Source: an uncultured Bacteroidota bacterium
GTDB taxonomy: Bacteria; Bacteroidota; Bacteroidia; Chitinophagales; Chitinophagaceae
Direction: 5' to 3'
Assembly: GCA_903906615.1 (NCBI GenBank)
Contig: CAIVKT010000623.1
Coordinates: 1-21,612, forward strand
Length of the DNA stretch: 21,612 bases
Shown: positions 1 through 9,522 of the stretch, piece after piece
How positions within the stretch are numbered: the first letter of the stretch is position 1
Layout: each line of letters opens with the position of its first letter
Made by a program: the position numbers and the translations under genes
The notes under the pieces: model-generated
Databases searched by the model: none
The model's input: the letters and a program-made list of their open reading frames with translations, nothing else
Told to the model about the DNA's origin: nothing

Positions 1-1701
1 AAAGACAATGCGCTGATCAAAGACCTTTCGGGTAATGGGCTAAGAGCTATCTTTTCAACGCCTATACTCGGCAACTATCACCCGCTTACTATACTTAGCT
101 ATGCTTTCGATTATGCGGCTGCCGGTATGGCACCGTGGCTATACCATTTGGACAGCCTGATACTGCATTGCATTGCCACCGTGCTTGTGTACTGGCTGGC
201 ACTGCAATTGTTTAAACGCCCTATGGCTGCGGCTGTAGCTGCCTTGCTGTTCGGGCTGCACCCTATGCACGTGGAGTCTGTGGCGTGGCTATCGGGCAGG
301 AAGGATGAGCTCTGTGCCATATTCTATGTGGGCGCTTGTATCACTTATGTGTATCAAAAGAACATTGCAGCGCTCTCCAAATCAAGGTCAACCATGTTGT
401 ATGCTTTGACGCTCCTGCTCTTTGTCTGCGCTCTATTATCCAAGCCGGTAGCCGTAACGCTACCTGTTTCGCTCCTGCTTATAGACCAGCTTCAAAACCG
501 CAAATGGAATGCCCGCTCTGTACTTGAGAAAGCGCCCCATTTTCTTTTGGCTATTGCGTTTGGTATAATTGCTATATCTGCACAACATGCTTTTGGCGCG
601 GTAGGGGCCCATCAACGTTTCCACTATAATGCGCTCGACCGGTTGGCTATTGGCAGTTATGCGCTTGCCGTGTTCCTGGCCAAAGCAGTAGTACCTGTTC
701 ACCTGCATTGTTTTTACCCCTACCCTGTGATGCACGATGGCTTGTCCTTCATTTGCTATGCTGCAATACCTGCCATTGCCATACTCGTTTTTATTGCATG
801 GAAGCTGGGACGGGGCAATAAGATCATAGTATTCGGGCTGTTGTTCTTTCTCATCAATATTGTTTTGCTGTTACAGTTCGTGCCGGTGGGCGATGCGATA
901 GTTGCGGAACGCTATACCTACATACCCTACATAGGATTGTTCTTTATTGCCGGCTGGTATGTCTCCTATCTTTTAGAGAAAAAAGATATTATAGGCAAGC
1001 CGGTACTGGCCGTGGCAGCTCTTTACCTGCTGTGGCTCGGCATACTCAGCAAAGAACGATGTGCAGTATGGTATGACTCTGCCACGCTATGGAGTGATGA
1101 GCTTAGCAAGCAACCTGATAATGAAACAGTGGCTTACAGCAATCTTTCCGCATATTATTTTGATGTATGGAACACGAGCAATGACCGGGCCGAAAGGCAT
1201 GTGGCTTATGACTCCGCCCTGTACCTGTTTCAAAAGTGTGTGGAACTGATGCCGGATAGCTCAGCGTCTTACCAGGCGCTGGGTATGCTTCGCTACGCCA
1301 GGCATGATGTACCTGCTGCTGTTGCATACTTTGGCACATCGGTGAGGTTAAACCCAACAGCGGAAGCGCACAGCAATTTCGGCAACTTCCTGGTTCTGGC
1401 AGGCATGCCGGACTCTGCGCTGCTGCAATATGACACAGCATTATCGCAAAATCCCGACCTGTTCAACGCATCCCTCGGGCGGGGAAAAATACTGATCAGG
1501 AAGAACCGCTTTACAGAGGCTATGAGCGACCTGAACGCAGCCAGGGCGCTGAACCCGGACTATGCAGAAACGTACTATGAGCGCTCCTTCTGCGACACAG
1601 CCATCATCAATAAAACAGTGGCGCTTAAAGATGTGGAAACAGCTTTATCGTTGGGTTATACGCACGTGGACTCTACTTATTATAGCTTGCTGAAGCGGTA
1701 G
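1..1701 (+). CDS. TMTC/PMT-like polytopic membrane protein with C-terminal TPRs (5' end outside window)
   Basis: The reading frame is open from the first base, so the gene starts upstream; an in-frame ATG at 127 is internal to the conserved N-terminal region. The stretch GNYHPLTILSYAFDY just after the left edge, then LFGLHPMHVESVAWLSGRKD and ERYTYIPYIG, are hallmarks of bacterial proteins related to eukaryotic TMTC and PMT GT-C glycosyltransferases. In such proteins a luminal or periplasmic acidic motif precedes this point, so the likely catalytic loop lies off the window. About ten hydrophobic segments follow, and the last roughly 200 residues hold about four TPR-like helical pairs (for example around SASYQALGMLRYARHDVPAAV). 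By family, it should be an inner-membrane protein that may transfer sugar from a lipid-linked donor; substrate and acceptor are unknown in bacteria. It converges with the protease gene 25 bp downstream. The family call is firm, the enzymatic role inferred. Confidence 0.85.
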   Translation, partial: KDNALIKDLSGNGLRAIFSTPILGNYHPLTILSYAFDYAAAGMAPWLYHLDSLILHCIATVLVYWLALQLFKRPMAAAVAALLFGLHPMHVESVAWLSGRKDELCAIFYVGACITYVYQKNIAALSKSRSTMLYALTLLLFVCALLSKPVAVTLPVSLLLIDQLQNRKWNARSVLEKAPHFLLAIAFGIIAISAQHAFGAVGAHQRFHYNALDRLAIGSYALAVFLAKAVVPVHLHCFYPYPVMHDGLSFICYAAIPAIAILVFIAWKLGRGNKIIVFGLLFFLINIVLLLQFVPVGDAIVAERYTYIPYIGLFFIAGWYVSYLLEKKDIIGKPVLAVAALYLLWLGILSKERCAVWYDSATLWSDELSKQPDNETVAYSNLSAYYFDVWNTSNDRAERHVAYDSALYLFQKCVELMPDSSASYQALGMLRYARHDVPAAVAYFGTSVRLNPTAEAHSNFGNFLVLAGMPDSALLQYDTALSQNPDLFNASLGRGKILIRKNRFTEAMSDLNAARALNPDYAETYYERSFCDTAIINKTVALKDVETALSLGYTHVDSTYYSLLKR

Positions 1702-1726
1702 TAGTTAAACAGTTCTCAAAAGATGT

Positions 1727-4700
1727 TTACTGTTTTACAATTTTCGTTACTGTCTTTTGTCCATCTGCACCTGTTATTGCGAGCATATATATTCCGGCAG
1801 GCAATGACTGCATAGGGATGCTGTTATGGCCTGCGTTCAACACGCCTTGCTGCATTACCTGCCCGACCGCATTCTGTAACCGGTAAGTAGTTTCGTCACC
1901 GTTCGGCATAACCTGTCCATTTGCAGAATAATCTACATAAAGGATATCATTTGCGGGGTTCGGATATATATGAAATGGCTGGACAGTAGCGGCATTCACT
2001 TGTAAACTGGTAAGCGGGAGCGTATCTATTACCTGAATATTTGCATATACCGTTTGCATGCAACCGGCCGGCGTAGTGTATGTATACGCAACGGGAATCA
2101 GCCCGCTACCCCCACTGCCAATTGATGCCGTGAAGGCACTGATCGGATCAAATGTACCGGAGGTGGTGATGGTGGGTTCAGGTACACCATGGCCTGCAAT
2201 CACCGGAAGCGTGGGCCAACTGAACGTGCCTCCCGGGCCACAAACGCCGGCAACAGAGGATAGGGGGAAAGGAGGTACAGTAGCATATACGGTATCAGGA
2301 AGAGAGGAAGCACAGACGCTGCTTGCGGGCACTATGCTTATATCGTCAACGCCAATAGCCCTTATATTACTGAGTGGACCGGCAGCATCCGAGTCATCCC
2401 AAATAGAACCCTGAATAAAAAGTGTGCTTGCGCCCGGAGGCCCGTTATAGGTAACAGTAAGCGTGTAATAATGCCACAAGAAGCTATCAGGAACAACATT
2501 AAATTCAGCCAATGCAGTGAACCCGGCGGGCATAAAATTTGTCGGAACGTCGGTAGTCCCTATCAGCGGGTAAGTGCTGCCGACAGCAAACTGTAGGTGG
2601 GATGCTATATTATCGAATGGGCTGGCGAGGGCTGTGTCCATGTATAAATCATGCACTGTCCTGCCCACTAATGAAGCATAAGCAGGGTTGGTCAACGGAG
2701 AATCGGCTGTCGGGCCTCCCAATAACCCCCAAAAACTAATGGTATATTGTTGCCCTGAATCCAATGGCACAGACAGCTGCTCCTGTATGCCTGTGCTGAA
2801 CCATGTGGTAGCACTTACATAACCATCGTAGAACAATACATAATGATCATTAGAAGGCGGGCTCAACGGATGAACAACGCCATTTATAAAATAGTAGTAA
2901 TTGGGGATCAAAAACTCAGTTCCATAAACCGATGTAGAAGCATCGGTAGCTAATAAAAAGGAAACTCCATTAACAGGTGTCCAGCAATTTTCACCAACGA
3001 GGTTAAAGCCAGATGAGCCGGGTACCATCAGACTTTCGAAACCGCCGTTAGTCACCAGGTTGCAAGCAGTAGGCACACAATTCACATCGCCTACGAAAAC
3101 ATAAACATAAGTGATGTTGCCTTCTGTGCCTAACGAGTTTACAGGAATATACCTTAATAATTCTACTCCAAAATCAGTACCACCCGCTGTATAAGTTACA
3201 TTAGTGCCTACGCCACCTGAAGACGCACTTACCGTACCTGTGCCTGTAACCACTTCGAGACATTTGAAAGTAGCGCCAGATATGGTAGATAAAGCAGTTC
3301 CCGCACTTCTGTCGTTGTCTAATATCGTGGTGCCTAATGAGGGGCCACTGATCTGCACCGAACCACCTGAAACCGTAGAAAAAGCATAGGTACCTGTGTT
3401 TGTGATACCATCATTAAAACCGACCACCTGTGTGCCCGGGCACACAGAACCACCGTAACTTTGGGCATTCAGGTTTGCAGCGTTGCCGAATGTGGTCAAC
3501 ACCTTGTAGCCAATATCGCATAATACCTGGCGCTCTTCAGGTGTGAGGTAACGCTTCATCACTCCGGGATTAAGGGTAGCGCTGTAGCCTCCGAGGGCCG
3601 GACTGGGCGACTCATTGCTCATCACAAAATACTCACCGTTGTCGGTAACACAAGCGGGGCAAAAGCCTGATGGCACATAACATTGGTCATCAAAATGATT
3701 CAGCGAGCCTCCTTTTTCAAAGCACGCAGGCGTATAAACAGGTATAGGTGTGCCAAAGCCGCCGAGATATTGCAAGGCATCGATGCAGACCGTAGTATCC
3801 GTCTCACCTGTAAGAGCATAAACCCCTGTTGCGCAACCGGGGGCAGAGGTACCGCCGGGCGAAAGAATAGTATTTGGAACAGATGCGGCGGCAGGGTTAA
3901 AACTATATTGATACAGATCGCAACCTGATGCCGTGCCTGTGATCAATGGGACAGAAGACGCGGTTTGCAAATTAAGGTCGTAACGGCTGTAATATTGATA
4001 GGCAGCAGGCATAGGGGGCACATTGTATATATCAAAGACAGACCTGCCGTTATAATCAATAAGGCTGCAAAAACCCATTACATGCATCATTTCGTGTAAG
4101 GCCACGGTATACATATCGGCTTCACCGATAGCAGGCGGGGTTGTCAGATCAGTATGCCAGGAAACAGAGCCGCCAAAATTCAGTGCAATAGACCCATGAA
4201 AATAGATCGAAGCGCCGGTAGTGATGCCGGTAGTGCCGCCCCCTGAGGTAGCAGTGGGTGGGGCTATATTTTTGAAAGCATCCACGCCAGAATTGAGTGT
4301 TTCCCATACCGTATTATCAGCAATACCGGATGCTGTGAAAGAGCGTGGGATATTGAAGAAAGGAGTGGCTACGCCCAATCCATCTGTAAGGCCACCCCTT
4401 ATCCATATATTCACCGTTTGCCCGGTGGTGGTGCAGGGTGAGGGAACAAAGTTGGCAATGTCGGTAAGCACCTGGCACAATACATTTAGCCGTGCAGCCT
4501 GCGTAGCATCAGTAGCGTAGAGATCCATACCGCAGCCAGCCTCCAGGTATATCCTGAAATAACCGGGCGTGCAACCGGTATATGCCCTGGTGGATGCGGA
4601 TGAAGGCGGGGCCGAAGCAGCACCTGCTAACCTGCTTTCAGTATGAAGCCTTGTAACATCATCTACAGCAAGCTGGTTGAGTGTGTATTGGTGGCCGAAC

Positions 4701-4831
4701 CTGTCGAAAACGACATCAAAGTGGCCTCCGGGCGTTTCATGGCCTGATCCGGGCTGAAATTTCTGAGCACGGGTATTTGTAATAAAAAGTATGCCGCAGC
4801 ATAAAAGAAGAAAGGATAGGGTGTGTTTCAT
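1727..4831 (-). CDS. Secreted metzincin-like zinc protease with T9SS type A sorting domain
   Basis: A 1034-aa exported protein. Residues 1-22 form a signal peptide (basic start, hydrophobic core, TRA before Gln23). A zinc-protease signature HEMMHVMGF lies at residues 246-254: His246 and His250 as ligands, Glu247 as catalytic base. Position 256, the third ligand in classical metzincins, is Ser; in leishmanolysin-type enzymes the third His lies far downstream, and His379 in SLNHFDDQCY is the best candidate here. Met425 in NPGVMKRYLTPEERQVLCDIGY fits the Met-turn. Residues about 590-834 look like a lectin/CBM-like beta-sandwich, starting NGGFES and ending GVDDISIV. From YPNP at 956 to the end is a type A T9SS C-terminal domain, which would direct export and cell-surface anchoring or release. 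The gene lies 62 bp behind the 1542-aa gene with no clear terminator between, so cotranscription is plausible. Substrate unknown; protease class fairly sure, exact family not. Confidence 0.85.
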   Translation of the reverse strand: MKHTLSFLLLCCGILFITNTRAQKFQPGSGHETPGGHFDVVFDRFGHQYTLNQLAVDDVTRLHTESRLAGAASAPPSSASTRAYTGCTPGYFRIYLEAGCGMDLYATDATQAARLNVLCQVLTDIANFVPSPCTTTGQTVNIWIRGGLTDGLGVATPFFNIPRSFTASGIADNTVWETLNSGVDAFKNIAPPTATSGGGTTGITTGASIYFHGSIALNFGGSVSWHTDLTTPPAIGEADMYTVALHEMMHVMGFCSLIDYNGRSVFDIYNVPPMPAAYQYYSRYDLNLQTASSVPLITGTASGCDLYQYSFNPAAASVPNTILSPGGTSAPGCATGVYALTGETDTTVCIDALQYLGGFGTPIPVYTPACFEKGGSLNHFDDQCYVPSGFCPACVTDNGEYFVMSNESPSPALGGYSATLNPGVMKRYLTPEERQVLCDIGYKVLTTFGNAANLNAQSYGGSVCPGTQVVGFNDGITNTGTYAFSTVSGGSVQISGPSLGTTILDNDRSAGTALSTISGATFKCLEVVTGTGTVSASSGGVGTNVTYTAGGTDFGVELLRYIPVNSLGTEGNITYVYVFVGDVNCVPTACNLVTNGGFESLMVPGSSGFNLVGENCWTPVNGVSFLLATDASTSVYGTEFLIPNYYYFINGVVHPLSPPSNDHYVLFYDGYVSATTWFSTGIQEQLSVPLDSGQQYTISFWGLLGGPTADSPLTNPAYASLVGRTVHDLYMDTALASPFDNIASHLQFAVGSTYPLIGTTDVPTNFMPAGFTALAEFNVVPDSFLWHYYTLTVTYNGPPGASTLFIQGSIWDDSDAAGPLSNIRAIGVDDISIVPASSVCASSLPDTVYATVPPFPLSSVAGVCGPGGTFSWPTLPVIAGHGVPEPTITTSGTFDPISAFTASIGSGGSGLIPVAYTYTTPAGCMQTVYANIQVIDTLPLTSLQVNAATVQPFHIYPNPANDILYVDYSANGQVMPNGDETTYRLQNAVGQVMQQGVLNAGHNSIPMQSLPAGIYMLAITGADGQKTVTKIVKQ

Positions 4832-4893
4832 TTTTATGTTTTAAAAGTTGATGAACCTTTACTAAAACTACTTACCCCCGACTCTTATTCTCT

Positions 4894-7800
4894 CTATCTC
4901 AGCAATGTAATATTACCCTGGTGGTGTTCCCTTTGCCCGTCTTTGAAGGTGGCATCAATGATGAATACATATACGCCTTCGGGCTGTGGTACATCGTTCA
5001 GGCGGCCATCCCAGCCACGGCCATCGAGGCTTGTGGAGGTGAAGATGAGTTGGCCCCAGCGATTGAATATCTGCATACTGAATGTAGTAAGCCCACCGGT
5101 AAGCAACTGGCGCGGGAAGAAGTAATCATTCAACCCATCACCATTTGGCGTAAAGACATTAGGAATGTTCATGTAGCAATCGTTGCGCACTTCGATGGTA
5201 TCAGAAGATGTACAGCCGTTTACAGTAGCCATGGCATAATAAGTACCCGGCTCCACAACATTTATCTGCTCCGATGTTTGCCCGGTACTCCACAGCCAGC
5301 TTGCACCTGCTATGGACTCCCTGTTGCCAATAGCTATAGCCTCGCTGCCGGGGCATATAGATGTGTCGGAACCGAGGTATACATTGGGGTGGCCAAAGAT
5401 GGTGAATGTAGCGCTGGCGCTGGTATCGGGGCAGGCCCTGTATAATGCACGGACAGTTACCGTATGCGTGCCTTCGCCATCAAAAACGTGCAGCACAGGG
5501 TTCACACCTTTTATGCTGTCGCCATCGCCGAAAGACCATACCACACCGGTATTGCCGAGGTCGGAGAATATCCCGTCATAGGTAATTGATGTGCCTTCGC
5601 AGATAGTGGTATCGGTAGCAGTAATGCTGATAGCGCTGATAGAATCGACCGCCAGTGTTTCTTTTACAGTATCGTAGCAGGGTACATAGTTGCTCACTGC
5701 CAGCATTACATTGTACACACCGGTATTGTTGTAGGTATGTGTCACATCCCTGGTGTGGTCCGTGATCTCATCGCCAAATATCCAGGTATAGTTGAGGCTG
5801 GTACCGGTGGAGGTGTTGGTGAATACCACAGGACTCTTCTGGCAAACGTATGCTGTAGGATCGGAAGTGAAACCGGCATTGATCAGGTTGGTGAGTGTAA
5901 CGGATTCCGTGGTATCGGCGATGCACTTTGTGTTGGTGATGTTCAATACAATATTATACGTACCGGGTGAGTAGTATATATGCGTAGGGTTTACTGCAGT
6001 AGAGCTGTCGCCATCGCCAAAGCTCCAGATGTATGTAAGATCGGATGCCGGCCATGAAGAGTTGGTACAATAGAGTGTATCGCCTTTACAGTTCTGGCCT
6101 ATAGTGAAAGAGAAATCAGGAATGATGGGCGGAGCCTTTAATGTGATTGGCCCCAAAACATTGGACACACATACGCCGCCCGTGCGGGCTACAAAGTTAT
6201 CGTAAGCGCCCTCGCATAAGTCGTAGATAACAGCTGTGCTGTCTGCACCTATAGCGAAACTGAGCGGCGGCTGCGCCGTACCATTGAAGTTGTAAGTGAT
6301 GGTATCTGTTTCCCCCGGATGCAGGCCATGCAGGGTAACAATGCCATTGCAGAAGCCGCACTTGGTAGGGTTAGTGAACGTAACCGACCGCATAGTGAAT
6401 GGGGGCACGGTGAGGTCTACGGGGCCGAGTGTGTTAGATACACATATGCCACCAGTCTTTGCAACGAAGTTATCGTAAGTGCCTGCACAGAGGTCTGTGA
6501 TCGTAACCGAACTGTCGGCCGGTATTGTAAATACAACCTGCGGCTGTGCGCCACCATCCTTGGTATAGGTAATGGTATCTGTTTCGCCGGGGTGCAGGCC
6601 ATAAAGCGTAACCGTACCATTGCAGATGCCGCAATAGTCAGGGTTGGTATGATCGAGGGCGCGCATGGTGAATGGCGGCACAGTAAGCGTTACAGGGCCA
6701 AGTGTATTGGATACGCAGACACCCGCAGTATGGGCTACGAAATTGGCGTAAACACCTTCGCAAAGGCCGGTAAGCGTTACAGTGCTGTCGCTGCCTATGA
6801 ACTGCACCACAGGTGTTTGCGCAGCGCCATTGTAGGTATAATGTATCGAGTCTGTTTCGCCGGGATGCAGGCCATGGAGTGTGATGGTACCGTTGCAGAT
6901 GCCGCAATAGTCAGGATTGGTGAATGTGATGGAGCGCATAGTAAATGGCGGCACCGTAAGCGTAACAGGGCCGAGCGTATTGGATACACAAGTACCACCG
7001 GTATGGGCTATGAAATTGGCATAAACACCTGCGCAAAGGCCGGTAAGTGTGATGGTGCTATCTGTACCTACAAGCGCAACAAAAGGTGTTTGCGCTGCGC
7101 CACCATAAGTGTAATGTATAGAATCGGTTTCGCCGGGGTGCAGGCCATGGATGGTAATGGAGCCGTTGCAGATACCGCAGTAGTCGGGATTAACGGACGT
7201 AAGCGAGCGCATGGTGAAAGGCGGCACCGTAAGCGTTACAGGACCGAGCGTATTGGATACACAGGATGCACCTGCGTGCGCAATAAAATTGTCGTATACG
7301 CCAGCGCAAAGGCCGGTGAGCGTTGCTGTACTATCTGTGCCTACAGTAATGTGAATAGGAGTTTGCAGTACGCCACCGTAGGTGTATGTGATGGTATCGG
7401 AGCCACCGGGGTGCAGGCCATATATGGTGATGGTGCCATTGCAGATGCCGCAGTAAGAAGGATTAACTGAGGAGAGGGCGCGCATAGTGAACGGCGGCAC
7501 GGAAAGCGTTACGGGGCCGAGAATATTCGAGATACAATCTCCATCGGTATTGGCTGTAAAGCTGGTGTAGGTACCTGCGCACAGGCCGGTGAGCGCTATG
7601 GTGCTATCTGTGCCAATGGTACGTACTACGGGTGGCTGAGAGACACCATCTATGGTGTAATTGAGTGTATCTGTCTGGCCGGGATGCAGGCCGTAGAGTG
7701 TAATAGAGCCATTACATATGCCACAGAATATGGGATTCACCGAAGTGAGGGCACGCATAGTGAATGGCGGGTTGGTGAGGGTCAGCGGGCCTGCTACCGG

Positions 7801-9522
7801 CGACACGCAATAGATGCCTGTGGACGCAGTGATGCCCGTGTAAACGCCCGCAGACAAACCGGTAATGGTTACAGTGCTGTCGGTAGCTACGGTGTAAACA
7901 ACAGGCGCATGTGGCACACCATTGTAAGTATAATTTATTGTATCGTGCGCACCGGGAGTGAGGTGGTACAGTATGATCTTACCATCATTGTTGCCGCAAT
8001 AAGTAGGCGAAACAAAAGTAGGTGTGAGCGCCGGTGTTGCAGGGACTGCGAGCGTTATAGTAGTGAACGCACTGCATGCGCGACCCGGAGATGAGTACAA
8101 GGTAATGGTATAGCTACCGCCAATAATGCTATCAGTAAATGTGCCGGTGGCGGCAGGGAATGTCTGCACAGTATCCGTACCGGCAGAAACATCTACGAGC
8201 CAGGGGCTTCCCGAACCCGCAGGCACAATAGATATCGCCCCTTTCTTAGTACATGATGCAGCTGATAGTATGGTCGCAGTAACCGTAGGCTGCGGTGATA
8301 TGGTGATGGTATATGCCAGTGTCTGCTGCCCAGCCAGCGGGCAGTTGTTATCTGCATAAGTTACATAAAAGGTATAGACACCGGGGGCTGTGCCGACAGA
8401 TGTCCACGAGAAGGTAGCGTGCGGTGTTGGCGTGCCGTTGCCGGTGACCACGAAAGTAGCGCCTGTGGGCAAGCCAGCCGCAGTAACAGTGATGTCGTTT
8501 AGGGCATCTGATTCAGTAGGGTTAAGATGCAGTGCGAAGGCACCCGAATTGGCGCACATATGAAAATGCGTGCTATCGTCGATAGTACCGCCGGTAGCGC
8601 TCGTAAAGCCAGCAGATGCAGGTGTATTGGTACAGGTAAGGACGAGGAAGGTCATCTCCCTCTGACTGGTGCCTACCAGGCCACCTGCACGGTGTTCTTC
8701 AATGTTGTATACAACAAGTGATCTTTGCAGGGATGGATAAAAAGACATTTGCCCGGTACGCGGATCGAATGAAAATGAAGTTGCGGCCAATGGCGATGTG
8801 CCGCTAAAACCGGATAAATAAGTAACAGGGCCACCGGGCGTTGCAGCGTCTGTACCGTTCATTGCGCCAACAAGAAAGAACTTAAGGCTATCGCCATCGG
8901 GGTCTATAGCGCCGGGATTGTAATTATCAGTATTATCGGAACAAAAGAATGGCGTGGGTATAACCGTCAGATCCGGGCTGGAGTTGTGGCTGGTACTATT
9001 GTCCAGTGTATCTACCAGTTGTATAGAAGTTACAGGAGATCCGGAGATATTGGTAATAGATGTCGCCCTGCCTGCATAAGACCCGCCCATATCGCCGGTG
9101 AACAGGAAACGCCAGGCAGTAGAAGGGCCCGAGAAAGTGTAGTTGGCGGAGTAAACAAATTTCTTAATGCCAGGGATAGCGTAGGTAACATTGGTACACT
9201 GCGTGAGCAAAAGATCGGGCGGGCAAACGGGCGTTATTTCTACACCTGTAGCAGGGGCTTGTACGGAGAGGTTGATAGTTGTGACGTAGCTGTCGCCGTT
9301 GTAAATGTACACTGCAGGTGCATTAGTAGGCAACGCCCCATAAGATGGCAGCGAACTGGAGCCGCAATCGGCATAAGCGATCAATGTTATTTTGTAGGTG
9401 TTGCCGCTTACATAGGTGTAGAAGAAGTCCATGCCCACGAGGTGGTTGGCAAAGGAATTGGTGCTTAAGAGCAGCAGTAATGCTGCGAAAATATTTCTCA
9501 GGAATGCGGGTACTCTTTTCAT
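4894..9522 (-). CDS. PKD-domain surface protein with seven 91-aa cysteine modules, T9SS type B sorting signal
   Basis: A 1542-aa protein with a signal peptide (residues 1-25, ending NSFA before NHLVG). The N-terminal domain begins HLVGMDFFYTYVSGNTYKITL, a form common at the front of large Bacteroidota adhesin-like proteins. After a block with VVYNIEEHRAGGLVGTSQ (the site where the paralogue carries its NHL insertion) come Ig-like segments and then seven 91-aa modules at residues 493-1129. Three PKD domains follow (WSFGDGDSS, WIFGDEITD, WSFGDGDSI), then an Ig-like segment with WLWSTGQTS. The final 91 residues, starting NIPNVFTPNGDGLND, are the gliding-motility-associated (type B) T9SS sorting domain. 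The predicted role is a surface-exposed or secreted adhesin or matrix component; no catalytic motif is visible. The ATG at 9522 is preceded by the same CATTT and followed by the same AAAAGA as the paralogue's start, which supports it. Ligand unknown. Confidence 0.88.
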   Translation of the reverse strand: MKRVPAFLRNIFAALLLLLSTNSFANHLVGMDFFYTYVSGNTYKITLIAYADCGSSSLPSYGALPTNAPAVYIYNGDSYVTTINLSVQAPATGVEITPVCPPDLLLTQCTNVTYAIPGIKKFVYSANYTFSGPSTAWRFLFTGDMGGSYAGRATSITNISGSPVTSIQLVDTLDNSTSHNSSPDLTVIPTPFFCSDNTDNYNPGAIDPDGDSLKFFLVGAMNGTDAATPGGPVTYLSGFSGTSPLAATSFSFDPRTGQMSFYPSLQRSLVVYNIEEHRAGGLVGTSQREMTFLVLTCTNTPASAGFTSATGGTIDDSTHFHMCANSGAFALHLNPTESDALNDITVTAAGLPTGATFVVTGNGTPTPHATFSWTSVGTAPGVYTFYVTYADNNCPLAGQQTLAYTITISPQPTVTATILSAASCTKKGAISIVPAGSGSPWLVDVSAGTDTVQTFPAATGTFTDSIIGGSYTITLYSSPGRACSAFTTITLAVPATPALTPTFVSPTYCGNNDGKIILYHLTPGAHDTINYTYNGVPHAPVVYTVATDSTVTITGLSAGVYTGITASTGIYCVSPVAGPLTLTNPPFTMRALTSVNPIFCGICNGSITLYGLHPGQTDTLNYTIDGVSQPPVVRTIGTDSTIALTGLCAGTYTSFTANTDGDCISNILGPVTLSVPPFTMRALSSVNPSYCGICNGTITIYGLHPGGSDTITYTYGGVLQTPIHITVGTDSTATLTGLCAGVYDNFIAHAGASCVSNTLGPVTLTVPPFTMRSLTSVNPDYCGICNGSITIHGLHPGETDSIHYTYGGAAQTPFVALVGTDSTITLTGLCAGVYANFIAHTGGTCVSNTLGPVTLTVPPFTMRSITFTNPDYCGICNGTITLHGLHPGETDSIHYTYNGAAQTPVVQFIGSDSTVTLTGLCEGVYANFVAHTAGVCVSNTLGPVTLTVPPFTMRALDHTNPDYCGICNGTVTLYGLHPGETDTITYTKDGGAQPQVVFTIPADSSVTITDLCAGTYDNFVAKTGGICVSNTLGPVDLTVPPFTMRSVTFTNPTKCGFCNGIVTLHGLHPGETDTITYNFNGTAQPPLSFAIGADSTAVIYDLCEGAYDNFVARTGGVCVSNVLGPITLKAPPIIPDFSFTIGQNCKGDTLYCTNSSWPASDLTYIWSFGDGDSSTAVNPTHIYYSPGTYNIVLNITNTKCIADTTESVTLTNLINAGFTSDPTAYVCQKSPVVFTNTSTGTSLNYTWIFGDEITDHTRDVTHTYNNTGVYNVMLAVSNYVPCYDTVKETLAVDSISAISITATDTTICEGTSITYDGIFSDLGNTGVVWSFGDGDSIKGVNPVLHVFDGEGTHTVTVRALYRACPDTSASATFTIFGHPNVYLGSDTSICPGSEAIAIGNRESIAGASWLWSTGQTSEQINVVEPGTYYAMATVNGCTSSDTIEVRNDCYMNIPNVFTPNGDGLNDYFFPRQLLTGGLTTFSMQIFNRWGQLIFTSTSLDGRGWDGRLNDVPQPEGVYVFIIDATFKDGQREHHQGNITLLR
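6136..8046 (-). repeat. Seven tandem 273-bp units encoding 91-aa cysteine modules
   Basis: The codon for the Leu of the GLHPG motif recurs at plus-strand starts 7960, 7687, 7414, 7141, 6868, 6595 and 6322, exactly 273 bp apart each time, so seven units carry no net indel. The consensus reads VPPFTMRxLxxxNPxYCGICNG, then GLHPGETD, then TGLCAGVY, then CVSNTLGPVTL. The first unit (residues 493-583) is the most divergent, with CGNNDG and LSAG in place of CGICNG and LCAG. The other six have cysteines at unit positions 17, 20, 65 and 80. I do not know a named domain for this module. Two more copies lie in the neighbouring paralogue. Confidence 0.92.

Noticed and set aside
1707..1735. AAACAGT/ACTGTTT inverted repeat between the convergent genes as a two-way terminator
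   Set aside because: The stem is 7 bp and AT-rich with a 15-nt loop, it overlaps the end of the protease gene, and there is no good U-tract on either side.
6319..7470. Long open frame (383 codons) on the plus strand inside the 1542-aa gene
   Set aside because: It lies antisense over the tandem 273-bp units. With the repeat length a multiple of three, a stop-free antisense frame is repeated in each unit. Its translation is itself repetitive and rich in Arg, Cys and Gly, with no recognisable domain.
6136..8046. Regular repeats considered as a CRISPR array
   Set aside because: The period is 273 bp, there are no short repeats with unique spacers, and the region is an intact coding sequence in one frame.
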